Of a stretch of 64,000 bases of DNA, positions 10,307-19,899 are shown in pieces. The notes under the pieces were generated by a model. That model did no database searches and was not told where the DNA came from. It saw nothing but the letters and a program-made list of their open reading frames with translations. Every line of letters begins with the position of its first letter. Position 1 is the stretch's first letter. Made by a program: the position numbers and the translations under genes. The stretch is from the NCBI GenBank assembly GCA_903995115.1, contig LR877156.1:248001-312000 (forward strand). Direction: 5' to 3'. The stretch comes from Angomonas deanei. Its lineage: Eukaryota; Euglenozoa; Kinetoplastea; Trypanosomatida; Trypanosomatidae.

Positions 10307-10687
10307 AAAAGAAAATCTTACATATACACAATTTTATTATTATTATTATTGGATTTGCAAAACGGTATAAATTTTTGAAAATAAATGAAGAATAACATTT
10401 TGTTTTATTTTCGGGTTTTGACACTTTGTATTCCATTTCTCCCCTCTATAGAAATATTAATGATTATAGAAAATCCAATTCTATACAAAACGTTTAACTA
10501 AATTTTTCTTGTTTTAAAAAAATCCTCTTCAGTTTTTCACCCGTTGTTACAACAACTTTTTTTAATTCCATTGAGCGATTAATTTACATAATTAAATAAT
10601 GATGCGAAAAAAAACAAAAACAAACTAACCATTTTTTTTTGCAATAGTTATTTCTTTCTTTCGCCGAACTGTTTTTACAATTTCAGT

Positions 10688-10720
10688 ATTCTTTTCTCTC
10701 CCTCAATTATTTCCATTCAG
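10688..10720 (+). promoter_or_regulatory. Putative trans-splice acceptor (pyrimidine tract and CATTCAG)
   Basis: A 30-base pyrimidine-rich stretch (TTCTTTTCTCTCCCTC and following) ends in CCATTCAG, 32 bases before the ATG at 10752. It is one of the cleanest acceptor-like sites in the window. Confidence 0.55.
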
Positions 10721-10751
10721 AAAAGTAATAATAAAAAAAGAATAGTTTCAC

Positions 10752-13173
10752 ATGTTTCGGTTGGGCACCATCCTGCGTGTCTGCCCTAGCGCCCTTCTGT
10801 TCGTACCCTTCCGTCCTAGCGCACCTCGCTGCGCACCACAGTTCAGTCAAATAGGAAAAAGTAAACTACAAGCGATGGAGGCGGGGATCCCCAAAGTACG
10901 CAATATTGGTATTGTCGCTCACATTGACGCCGGTAAGACCACCACGACGGAGCGCATGCTGTACTACGCCGGCGTCGTCAAGCGAGTGGGTGACGTGGAC
11001 TCTGGCACGACCACAACAGACTTCATGAAAGAGGAGATGGACCGAGGCATCACGATTCAGTCCGCGGCGGTGTCACTAACATGGAAGGAACACACCATTC
11101 ATCTGATTGACACCCCAGGGCATGTGGACTTCACGGTGGAGGTGGAGCGAGCGATGCGGGTGGTGGACGGTGTGGTCGCCTTGTTTGATGCCTCCGCCGG
11201 GGTCCAGGCGCAGAGCTACACGGTCCTTCGTCAGAGCCGCAAGTTTCAGGTGCCGGTGATTGCGTTTATCAACAAGATGGACAAGTTTAATGCGGACTTC
11301 CACATGGCAGTAGGAACGATTAGAGAAAAGCTGAAGGTGGAGCCATTGCTGCTGCAACAGCCACTGAAGGGGGAGAGGACGGCAGCTTCGAGGGGGTCAT
11401 TGATCTCATTGCGCAGAAGACGTTGCGCTTCTCCGGCGACCACGGCTCCTCGGTGGCGGTACAAGACCTCAAAGGGGAGCACACGGAGTTCGCGCACGTC
11501 GTGGAGGCCGCCGTGAAAGGGTCGTAGTGTTGCTTATTCAACAACTGACCGCCTCCGATGACGCACTGTCAGAGGAGTTTATCGAGGCGTTGGATAAGCA
11601 CGACGGGGATGAGGTGGCCTCCGAGGCGGCGCTGTCGGAGGAGTCTCCCTCCGTGCCGCTGTGCGACGACTGCTCCTGGGAGGGGCGCGGAAGGTCCCTG
11701 TGATGCCCGTGCTGTGTGGTGCCTCTCGCCGTGATCAAGGGGTGCAGCCGCTGCTAGACGCCGTCAACTACTATCTCCCTTCCCCTAAGGATCGCAAGCT
11801 GTTCGGTCTCACAAAGGAGGGACTGCCGGTACCGCTGCCACCGGTATCCAGCGCAGCGAACGTCCCTACCGTGGCCTTAGGCCTTCAAGGTGACGCATGC
11901 GGTGGGGCCGAACGGACGGGCGGCGTTGGTGTTCCTGCGGGTGTACAGCGGCTGCATCACCCCCAAGATGACCCTCGTCAATCATACACAGAACAAGCAC
12001 CAGACCATCGACAAGTTGTATGTCATGCATGCTAATAATCCTGTCGAGGTGCCTCATCTCGCGGCCGGTGATATTGGCGCTGCCTTCCTGAAGGATACCT
12101 TTACTGGGGATACCCTCTCTGCCCCTCCGGTCGACCGCACCCTACAGTCCAAGGCCCATGTGAAGCCCACGGAGGAGACACAAGAGGTGTACACCCTGGA
12201 AGGGATTGAGGCCCCGCCGGCCGTTCTCTCCTTCACGGTGGAGGCCGCGAATCTGAAGCACATTGAGCTGCTCGAGACCGCTCTCGGGGAGCTCTGCCGC
12301 GAGGACCCCAGTCTGCGGGTAGAGAAGAGTGAGTTTGGTAATATTGTCCTGCGAGGAATGGGTGAGCTTCACTTGGAGATTGCCCTGTCTCGCCTACATC
12401 ATGAGTTCCAGGTGCAGTGCCGTCTGCTGCGGGCGGTCGTGGAGTACAGGGAGGCACTCCGGACGGGTAGGGCGGTAGAGAAAGTGCTGGGCCTCAATCA
12501 AGAGATCCCCTACATGGAGTGCTCGCTGGAGTTGCGGCCAATGTGGGTGGATGAGGACACCATGAGCGCCACGGCCAACTGCTCGTTTGGGATGGATCCC
12601 AAGTTCGTGGAGACGTACGTGGCGGGTGGTGTCGCCCAGCGAGATGCCCGGAGCGCACGAGCGGAGCTACAGCTCGTCGAGACATGCTTCAAGACGGCGG
12701 TCGACCACTGCTGTCGCTTGGGTCCGATGGGCGGACTCCCCATGCATGGTCTACAAGTCGTCCTCACGCACTTCCGCAAGGTGACCCCCAACGCGATGCA
12801 GGAGCGTATTCTAGGACAGGTCTGCCGCACCGTGGTGGGTTCTCTCCTCGCCGGGGTGAAAAGCTCCGAGGTACGCCTGGTGGAGCCCATGATGCGGGTG
12901 GAGGTCCACCTCAGCGACCCCACCTTCATTGGCGCCGTCGTCACCAGCCTCAACGAGCACCGTGCCATCACCGTCGAGGTGCTGGAGGATGGACGGTCGG
13001 TGGGGGCCATTGTGGCGATGCGCAATATTATTCGCTACACGACAGAACTACGGAAAGCGGTGAAGGGACATGCGAACTTGTTTACCTCGTTAGATCATTA
13101 CCGGGTGGTGGAGGACAAGGCGGTGCTGAGCCGCATCTTCAAGAATATAGGAATCGATATTAATAAAAAGTGA
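10752..13173 (+). CDS. GFM2: Mitochondrial EF-G2 / ribosome-recycling GTPase, frame-interrupted
   Basis: A translational GTPase of about 800 residues with a basic presequence consistent with mitochondrial import. The G1 motif [21 protein letters not shown] and NKMDKF are present. The central part ([20 protein letters not shown], then LVFLRVYSG) and the C-terminus fit GFM2, which with RRF splits mitochondrial ribosomes, better than GFM1. The frame changes four times: near 11372 (five-G run, -1), near 11520 (-1), near 11645 (-1) and near 11878 (+1, TTAGGCC). Homologous sequence continues across each. The long C-terminal piece (11890-13173) is intact. Either the assembly carries indels here or the gene is decaying; GC3-rich coding bias is preserved throughout, which argues against old decay. 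Confidence 0.8.
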
Positions 13174-13351
13174 CCGAATAGAGAAGCAGTATTATCACAG
13201 AGATTGTTTGTAAGAAGAATATAAATCGTTTTATCGTTTATCATGGCGTGCGTTGTCTAATGGTGTTTTACCCTTTTTCTTTTGCAAATAATGCATTTAA
13301 TGATCCTACGCTCTCACATCTAAAAAGCAAAAAAAAAAAAAATAAATAATA

Positions 13352-15097
13352 ATGGATAATACAACGCAGAAAAAAATTTGTCCCTACGACGGGAAGTGTT
13401 ACCGTAAGAATCCTAAACATTTTGAGGAATACGATCACCCCATCCAGTACGGCAATACGACTACTACTAATGATAATAAGAATGATGTGACAGTCGACGT
13501 CAAAAAACGGGCTCGTAGTGAAGAGGACGCTCCTACTCCTACGAATACGCCGACAACGACGATTCTTGGTGTAGGCGACAAAGAGGAAAAGAAGGAAGAT
13601 ACGCCGACCCCAGTAGCGAGTGAGGATGCGAGTACGGTGGTGGAGGAGGCTGATAATAATAATAATAATAATCCTATTGTGGCGGACAGCAGCTCCGACA
13701 GTTCTGAAGATGATTTGGCACCTTCCGTACAGCTCATAAGGGAAATATTGCTACAAAAACAAAAAATAAAAAACTATCCAAGTCACAGTACTCAATCACC
13801 ATGTGCGCTGTCCAAAGAGGGAGATAACGCGGGATTGTTTCTAGAATCCTTCTACGACGGACACCTCAAGTTCAATCAGAAAGATGTGCAGGCGGTGCTA
13901 CTGGCGGCCATCCACCTTCAGCAGCAGAACACAACCCTAGACCGTCTATTATCCGCTTTCAGTGGCTACCGTCTGACGGGGCCTATGGAAATGTTAGTAC
14001 GAGAGTGGCACCGATTGTATTCCAATGATAATAATAATACTAGTAAAGTACAATTTAAAAAAGAGTCATACAAGTGGCTGTACGCGCGTTTCTCGGCGGA
14101 CCCTCCGGAGTGCCAGACGGTACTTATTTCCACCGTCAGTCCTTCACAAGATGAGAATCATTTAGGGCATGTTTGCTATCATCGAGATAACCCAGAGGAG
14201 GAACCGACGATGGTGGTCGAAAACAACAACAATGACGCACATTCCTCTAAAAATACAGCCTACAATGCACAACGAACGTTTCAGTTAGTGGCGCCGTTTC
14301 TTTCTCTATTTCTGTTGGGCAATGCGGTACAACACCACCAAACAAAAGAGATACAGGCACTGTGTTGGGCCATCGATACAGTTCAGCTTTTCGCCGATAT
14401 TGCCGATAAAAACAAGAATGAAAATAATATCAGAGTCGTCGAAAAATTTGTGCAGTCCGTTTTAGAGGATAATAATAATGATGGCAGTTCTCATTCTCAT
14501 TTTCCAGATATTTCCAAATTACTAAAAGAGTTCACCTTCAAACAAAGAAAGTCTGTCCTCGTTGCCTCGACCTTTCATCATTTACAGATTGTGGTCCCTT
14601 TTAACAGAGTCACCGAAGTCGGCTACCGCCCACCCCACGTGAAGCCACACCGAATGAAAGAGTTGCTAGAGCGGTGGGACCGCAGCTTCCACGAGGCCTA
14701 CCATCATCAAAATAATAATAGTAATAATAATAATGGGTTCAGACAGTCGGATTGGGTGGAGTTGCAGGACCAGTTCCAGTGGAACGAGATGTCCAACGAC
14801 GAGGGGGATTATGGATTGGGGTTGGAGCTAGGACAGAACTTTTTTAGTTTCATTGTCTCCCCATGTGCTCCCTCCTTCTGGTCTCCTCACAATGATAATA
14901 ATAATAGCCCTACGGTAATGTTAGCAGGGGAGGACTGTCAGGGGTGCAACCCGTTGTTGTGGCACGCGTGGCGGCTGCTAGACTGTAGTTATATGCTGCT
15001 GCCAGGGCGGGAACTGTACCGTCACATTATACGACTGCAGCTGCCACTCCTGGCGGGGAAGGAGGGGGTGTTGCTGTCGGACGTATTTGTGTCGTAA
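13352..15097 (+). CDS. HPF1: Histone PARylation factor 1 homologue with N-terminal PBZ zinc finger
   Basis: A 581-residue protein. Residues 10-30 form a PAR-binding zinc finger (C10, C16, H23, H29 in CPYDGKCYRKNPKHF and the HP that follows). The rest matches the HPF1 fold by eye: DPPECQTV (human DPPEFQT), VVPFNRVTEVGYRPP (human VVPVDKNDVGYRELP) and NDEGDYGLGLELG (human NDECDFGMGLELG). The NDE glutamate (E484 here) corresponds to the residue with which human HPF1 completes the PARP1 active site to direct ADP-ribosylation onto serine. The human protein is about 350 residues; this one is longer because of Asn/Glu-rich spacers. It would act in the nucleus with a PARP during DNA-damage signalling. 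Start chosen at the ATG directly before the PBZ. Uninterrupted. Confidence 0.82.
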   Translation: MDNTTQKKICPYDGKCYRKNPKHFEEYDHPIQYGNTTTTNDNKNDVTVDVKKRARSEEDAPTPTNTPTTTILGVGDKEEKKEDTPTPVASEDASTVVEEADNNNNNNPIVADSSSDSSEDDLAPSVQLIREILLQKQKIKNYPSHSTQSPCALSKEGDNAGLFLESFYDGHLKFNQKDVQAVLLAAIHLQQQNTTLDRLLSAFSGYRLTGPMEMLVREWHRLYSNDNNNTSKVQFKKESYKWLYARFSADPPECQTVLISTVSPSQDENHLGHVCYHRDNPEEEPTMVVENNNNDAHSSKNTAYNAQRTFQLVAPFLSLFLLGNAVQHHQTKEIQALCWAIDTVQLFADIADKNKNENNIRVVEKFVQSVLEDNNNDGSSHSHFPDISKLLKEFTFKQRKSVLVASTFHHLQIVVPFNRVTEVGYRPPHVKPHRMKELLERWDRSFHEAYHHQNNNSNNNNGFRQSDWVELQDQFQWNEMSNDEGDYGLGLELGQNFFSFIVSPCAPSFWSPHNDNNNSPTVMLAGEDCQGCNPLLWHAWRLLDCSYMLLPGRELYRHIIRLQLPLLAGKEGVLLSDVFVS

Positions 15098-15300
15098 GAA
15101 ACCAACGAATTTTTTTTTTTTTTTCACTGTGGGGAAATGCTTTCCTTGTTCTTTGTTTGCTCATTGCTGATATTCCTTTTTTTTATTCTTCCCTCCTCTT
15201 TTAGTTAAAGCACAATAGTCAAAGTGGCGTAACACACTATCGTTTAATTTTTTTTAAGGGTTCGCACCTTCCTTAAAAATAAAAAGACGCCAATACCCTG

Positions 15301-16527
15301 ATGGAGGACGATATTATTGTGACCACTCAGTTCAGCGAGGAGGACACCACGCACCTCAAGATTTCTCTCTTCCAAGACAACGACACGCACTGCTCCCTGC
15401 AGCGGCCCTATACGTTTGATTCCCTCCGTGACGCGCGACGGCTACTGACCACCTTCCCGTCCTTCCCCAGCGCCAGCAACCCCAGCTCCACCCGCATGCT
15501 GGAGGACCACGGCCACGACGACAGCCCAGAACCTATTGTGGAGCGTGGCCCACCGCTGTCGTGGCTCTGTATCAGTAACGCTGACACGCCGGCGATGGAG
15601 GAGGTCCTCTCGTGGCTGCCGCTGCACGACTTGACAGTCCGGGCGGTCACGGGTGCCCCTCGCACGGAGGATAAGGTGGAGTACTTCCCCAGCTACAATT
15701 ATGCCTTCCTCACCCTCATCGCTCCTTCCCCTCGCACCAGTCTGTTTTCCTCTGAAGACAGAACCGTCACGCTTTACTTGATTGTCTTTCCAAGTTTCCT
15801 GTTGTGCATCACGGGAGGCTACTTTGCCGCGGAAGATGAGATCGGCCTGGCGGTGTTGGACATTACCCGCGGAGGAGCCATGAACGTAGGGATCGTGGTC
15901 GCCGCGTACTTTTCTACCATTCTCAGTAACACGCAAAAAGTCATCCGCCAGCGTCTCGTCGAGGCCAACGACCTGGATGAGTTAGTCCTGCAGGTGATGC
16001 CCTCCGACATTGACGTGCAAGACTTACACGAGCGCATGCGGCAGGTGCGTCACCGGGTGTCTGACCTTCACCTTCATTTGCTAATGAAGCAGCGCATTCT
16101 GCAGATTTTGCTCCTGCCAGTACTACAGGAAAGCACCGTGTGCCCTAATGAGCGGGTCCGTAAGCTATATCAAGCCTTGCTGAATGAGCACTACAAGATT
16201 GCGGACCGCGTCAGCCGAGGAAAGGATACCGTGAACATGAGCAGTCTCTCCCTCATGTGCGGGGTCTGCGCGAGGTTGGTGGAACACTGTCACCACATGG
16301 ATTACCTCAACCACGTCCAAAGTCAGATTTCGCTGATTGTGATGCCGATTAACGTTATCCCCGGTGTCTTTGCCATGAACGTGGCGGTACCGTGGATGTC
16401 GGCGGAGTCCTTCAAGCCGTTTATTGGGATTACCGTCATCACGATTGCGCTTTTTATCATTGGTATGATTGTTCCTTTCATGAACTTCTTTCGCTATAAG
16501 AGTCCGGGTGCGCTGGCACCTTTGTAA
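15301..16527 (+). CDS. CorA-like divalent cation transporter (AMN variant)
   Basis: A 408-residue protein with a soluble N-terminal domain, a long helical segment (about 215-330) and two closely spaced membrane helices at about 341-360 and 373-396, ending in a short basic tail. This is the CorA/Mrs2 topology for Mg2+ or related metal transport. The signature GMN at the end of the first membrane helix reads AMN (A358-N360 in GVFAMNVAVPW), a substitution at the ion-selectivity motif. No mitochondrial presequence is obvious, so the membrane is uncertain. Uninterrupted and GC3-rich. Confidence 0.8.
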   Translation: MEDDIIVTTQFSEEDTTHLKISLFQDNDTHCSLQRPYTFDSLRDARRLLTTFPSFPSASNPSSTRMLEDHGHDDSPEPIVERGPPLSWLCISNADTPAMEEVLSWLPLHDLTVRAVTGAPRTEDKVEYFPSYNYAFLTLIAPSPRTSLFSSEDRTVTLYLIVFPSFLLCITGGYFAAEDEIGLAVLDITRGGAMNVGIVVAAYFSTILSNTQKVIRQRLVEANDLDELVLQVMPSDIDVQDLHERMRQVRHRVSDLHLHLLMKQRILQILLLPVLQESTVCPNERVRKLYQALLNEHYKIADRVSRGKDTVNMSSLSLMCGVCARLVEHCHHMDYLNHVQSQISLIVMPINVIPGVFAMNVAVPWMSAESFKPFIGITVITIALFIIGMIVPFMNFFRYKSPGALAPL

Positions 16528-16749
16528 TAATGAAAAAGAAAGAAAGATAATATTAATCAACAGTTGCTGTTTTTTTTTTTTTTTAGTGCGATGCAAGAAA
16601 ACCTTTTGAGGTCGGTGGACCAGAGTGTGGTGACGCTTTCAAGCACACAGACAACCGTCGTGCATATGCGATTTCCCCCCATCTCATTTCTTTTTTAACT
16701 ACCAGAAAACAACAACATAAACTTTAGTTTTTAACGATTCATACCCCCA

Positions 16750-17649
16750 ATGCAAACGGTCGCTGGACTTTCTTCCACCCTCGGACTATCCCTCGGCGCT
16801 GATAACAGCAAAGAGTTCTGGAACACCGTCTGGGAGAAGGAGCTGACGATTTGGAAAAGAGGAGAGGTACTCCGTCCCTACACCCGCAACATATACGCCT
16901 ATCTGCAGTACCTCGACCAGAAGGACTACTTCCCGAGCAAGGTGACGGCGGACGGCCCCGCGCTGAACTTTCCGTTCCTCATTAAGAGTGAGGAGAACAC
17001 CACGGAGCTGCTGAATGGGGAGAAGGAGAATGCGATTGTGAAGAGCTTCCTGAAAGGGAAGCGGGTGGCGGTGCCGCTGTGCGGTGACACGACGGTGATC
17101 CCGTACCTGGCGGAGAGCGGTGCGGCGCTGGTGGTGGGGGCGGACCTGAGCGAGGCGGGCCTGGCGGCGCAGCGGGAGCACAACTTCCCCGGAGTGGACT
17201 TTACGAGGGAGGAGGTGCGAGTGGGGGAGGAGACGGTGGTGGTGTTCGAGGCGACGGTGTACAGTTGCGTGGTGCGGCTGTTCCAGGGGGACTTCATGCT
17301 GCTGCCACAATGCCCCGCGTTCACGGGGAGCAAGATTGACTTTGTGTACGACCGCGCCTCCTTCATGGCGGTGAACCCTGCGCTGCGGGCGTCGTACGTG
17401 AAGACGGTGGCGAGTGTGCTGACGGAGGAGGCGGTGGCGTTGGTGGAGCGGCCAGCACGTGTGGTGGACGACCGCAACGGCCCGCCGTTCAGCTTTTCCT
17501 GTGAGGAGATCAACACGCTGTACGAGACTGTGACTGGCAGGAAGTACAACGTGGAGGTCTTCATCAACGACCCGTCCAGATCCGCACCAGAGATCGTGCC
17601 AGGCACGCCAGTCTACCACCAGTGGCTTTCATTGTACCCCAAGAAGTAA
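16750..17649 (+). CDS. TPMT-family SAM-dependent methyltransferase, copy 1
   Basis: A 299-residue class I methyltransferase of the thiopurine S-methyltransferase family. Visible motifs are FWNTVWEKE near the N-terminus (family W-x-x-x-W), VPLCGDTTVIPYL (about residue 108, SAM-binding motif I), GADLSEAGL and VYDRASFMAVNP, the last matching the WDRGALVAINP of TPMT. The natural substrate is unknown; relatives methylate thiols or small anions. It lies head-to-tail with a same-length copy at 18044-18943. The central ~700 bases of the two are almost identical while both ends differ. Confidence 0.85.
   Translation: MQTVAGLSSTLGLSLGADNSKEFWNTVWEKELTIWKRGEVLRPYTRNIYAYLQYLDQKDYFPSKVTADGPALNFPFLIKSEENTTELLNGEKENAIVKSFLKGKRVAVPLCGDTTVIPYLAESGAALVVGADLSEAGLAAQREHNFPGVDFTREEVRVGEETVVVFEATVYSCVVRLFQGDFMLLPQCPAFTGSKIDFVYDRASFMAVNPALRASYVKTVASVLTEEAVALVERPARVVDDRNGPPFSFSCEEINTLYETVTGRKYNVEVFINDPSRSAPEIVPGTPVYHQWLSLYPKK
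16875..17571 (+). repeat. Near-identical duplicated segment, partner at 18169-18865
   Basis: Read side by side at a fixed offset of 1294 bases, the segment differs from 18169-18865 at about nine positions and has no gaps. All but one codon change are silent (Ala to Thr). Outside these limits the two genes diverge sharply. Confidence 0.85.
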
Positions 17650-18043
17650 GTCGTTTGCTTATTGTTGTCTGTTTTTTTTTTTTTGTTGATGTGTTGAAAC
17701 AAACAAATAAAGAACTGATTTCCTTTTTTACTATTCTGATCGATCTTTTTATTATCTTTTGTTTGTTGGTGTAGTAGATGACCCATAAGGTGTCATTGAA
17801 GCCGATGTTATCACGAACAAGCTGCGCACCGGAGTAACCGAAGTGAGGAGGATGGCCTTTTCGTTTTTACGCAAGTCTGCGAATGGCTTCAATCTTTCTT
17901 TTCTTCCCCACTTTTTGACTTTCGTATCTCTCCCAAGAAAAGAAAAACTAAAGAGTAAAACAAACACACTTTTTTCTTTAAAAGTGTTTTCATTTCCATT
18001 TTCGCGCACCCGCACTTTGCTCATCTCACCGCTACTACAACAA
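17650..18043. other. Spacer between the two TPMT-like genes
   Basis: A 394-base spacer with a T-run at about 17671-17683 and a later pyrimidine-rich stretch. An in-frame extension of copy 2 is open from 17843, but it has no counterpart in copy 1 and is AT-rich, so I read it as a 5' untranslated region. No RNA gene seen. Confidence 0.5.
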
Positions 18044-18943
18044 ATGAAGAATCAACCCGGACTCTCCTCCTCTTCCGGCCTCTCCCTCGGTACCAACAAT
18101 GCCAAGGAGTTCTGGAACAATGCGTGGGAGAAGGATCTCACTGGATGGCGTGGGGGTGAGGCGATACGCCCCTACACCCGCAACATATACGCCTACCTGC
18201 AGTACCTCGACCAGAAGGACTACTTCCCGAGCAAGGTGACGGCGGACGGCCCCACCCTGAACTTTCCGTTCCTCATTAAGAGTGAGGAGAACACCACGGA
18301 GCTGCTGAATGGGGAGAAGGAGAATGCGATTGTGAAGAGCTTCCTGAAAGGGAAGCGGGTGGCGGTGCCGCTGTGCGGTGACACGACGGTGATCCCGTAT
18401 CTGGCGGAGAGCGGTGCGGCGCTGGTGGTGGGGGCGGACCTGAGCGAGGCGGGCCTGGCGGCGCAGCGGGAGCACAACTTCCCCGGAGTGGACTTTACGA
18501 GGGAGGAGGTGCGAGTGGGGGAGGAGACGGTGGTGGTGTTCGAGGCGACGGTGTACAGCTGCGTGGTGCGGCTGTTCCAGGGGGACTTCATGCTGCTGCC
18601 ACAGTGCCCCGCGTTCACGGGGAGCAAGATTGACTTTGTGTACGACCGCGCCTCCTTCATGGCGGTGAACCCTGCGCTGCGGGCGTCGTACGTGAAGACG
18701 GTGGCGAGTGTGCTGACGGAGGAGGCGGTGGCGCTGGTGGAGCGGCCGGCACGTGTGGTGGACGACCGCAACGGCCCACCGTTCAGCTTTTCCTGTGAGG
18801 AGATCAACACGCTGTACGAGACTGTGACTGGCAGGAAGTACAACGTGGAGGTCTTCATCAACGACGTGTGGCGCGCCGGCCCGGCAATCACTCCAGGATC
18901 CCCGTTGTACTTTGAATGGCTCTCCCTCCACCCCAAGAAGTAG
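18044..18943 (+). CDS. TPMT-family SAM-dependent methyltransferase, copy 2
   Basis: A 299-residue duplicate of the preceding gene. I chose the ATG at 18044 because it gives exactly the length of copy 1 with aligned N-termini (GLSSSSGLSLGTNNAKEFWN against GLSSTLGLSLGADNSKEFWN). An upstream in-frame ATG at 17843 would add 67 residues rich in Phe/Lys/Ser with no match in copy 1. The same SAM motifs are present. The first ~40 residues and the last ~25 differ from copy 1, which could alter substrate choice or targeting. It ends in TAG. Confidence 0.83.
   Translation: MKNQPGLSSSSGLSLGTNNAKEFWNNAWEKDLTGWRGGEAIRPYTRNIYAYLQYLDQKDYFPSKVTADGPTLNFPFLIKSEENTTELLNGEKENAIVKSFLKGKRVAVPLCGDTTVIPYLAESGAALVVGADLSEAGLAAQREHNFPGVDFTREEVRVGEETVVVFEATVYSCVVRLFQGDFMLLPQCPAFTGSKIDFVYDRASFMAVNPALRASYVKTVASVLTEEAVALVERPARVVDDRNGPPFSFSCEEINTLYETVTGRKYNVEVFINDVWRAGPAITPGSPLYFEWLSLHPKK
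18169..18865 (+). repeat. Near-identical duplicated segment, partner at 16875-17571
   Basis: Second copy of the segment shared by the TPMT-like pair. The abrupt edges inside both reading frames suggest recent gene conversion rather than a recent whole-gene duplication. Confidence 0.85.
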
Positions 18944-19333
18944 TTTTACTACTTTTCCTTTTTTTCTTTTTTGTAGACATGAACACTCCTTTAAAATACT
19001 TTGCCAAAAACTCACAGAAAAACAAACACAGACAATGAAAATCAAAAACAATCACATGAGAAGCAGGTAAAAAAAAAAGAAACTAAAACAAAAAAAAGCT
19101 TCTAAAAATCCTTATTATAGTTAGTTGACCAATTAAATGTATAACATACTTCAATTGAAAGCGAGACTGACAAAATTTTCTTTATATTTCTGTTCAGTAA
19201 CAATGAGTAATAACACGGAATGAATTAGTTACGGTTTTATCATTGTTGTCTTTTTGCCACTGCCCCCTCTCTCTCTCTCCACTGTATAACAAAAAGCCAC
19301 CCCACCAACCACCACCAACCACACACAGTAAGC
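18944..19333. other. AT-rich spacer before PDCD5
   Basis: A 390-base spacer with T- and A-rich stretches and a CT-repeat (19266-19279) that may serve as the polypyrimidine tract for the next gene, with an AG at 19328-19329, just before a second AG at 19331. No RNA gene seen. Confidence 0.4.
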
Positions 19334-19678
19334 ATGTCGAGGCAGGTTCCCATCTCAGAGGAGAGAGCCCAACAGATGATGGCGAAGCAACAGGCCCAGG
19401 AGGAACAGCAGGAGCGCTTCACCGAGCAGAAGGACAGCATGATGCGTGCCTTCGTCAGTGCGGAGGGGCGGGATCGACTGAAGCGGATAGAGCAGGTCAA
19501 ACCGGAGCGGTCGCAGCAGGTGGAAATGTATATTATACAGGCCGTGCAGCAAGGCAAGCTGACCCCACCGGTGAGCGACGACACCGTGCGGGACTTACTG
19601 GGGAAGCTGTCGGAGCAGAGCACCGCGAAGAGTAGTAATATCACCATTGTCCGCAAGAGAACCGATGATGATTGGTAA
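19334..19678 (+). CDS. PDCD5: PDCD5 / double-stranded DNA-binding TFAR19-type protein
   Basis: A 114-residue protein with the PDCD5 pattern: Gln/Glu-rich N-terminal helix, RLKRIEQVKPERSQQVEMYIIQ core, GKLTPPVSDDTVRDLLGKLSEQ and a basic C-terminus before an acidic end. The length is typical (human 125). PDCD5 proteins form a three-helix bundle, bind DNA or chaperonin, and promote cell death in animals; the role in protists is unsettled. The start is the only reasonable ATG, five bases after an AG. Confidence 0.9.
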   Translation: MSRQVPISEERAQQMMAKQQAQEEQQERFTEQKDSMMRAFVSAEGRDRLKRIEQVKPERSQQVEMYIIQAVQQGKLTPPVSDDTVRDLLGKLSEQSTAKSSNITIVRKRTDDDW

Positions 19679-19899
19679 AACAATAATCAAAAATAAACTG
19701 AAATAGAAGTGATATTATACTCTCCTTTTTCCATAAATATAAAGATTAATCAACAAAAAGCATTTGTAAAGAATTTTTTTTCTGTCTATTTTTGTTTTCT
19801 GGAGAGTTGTCTACACGTTTACGATCACCTAAATCTCTTTCTATTCCTTTTTTTTATTATTAGGAAAATATATAAACCGATATATTAGTATCCACCATC

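Noticed and set aside
17843-18043. Longer N-terminus for TPMT copy 2
   Set aside because: No counterpart in copy 1; the ATG at 18044 aligns the two proteins end to end.
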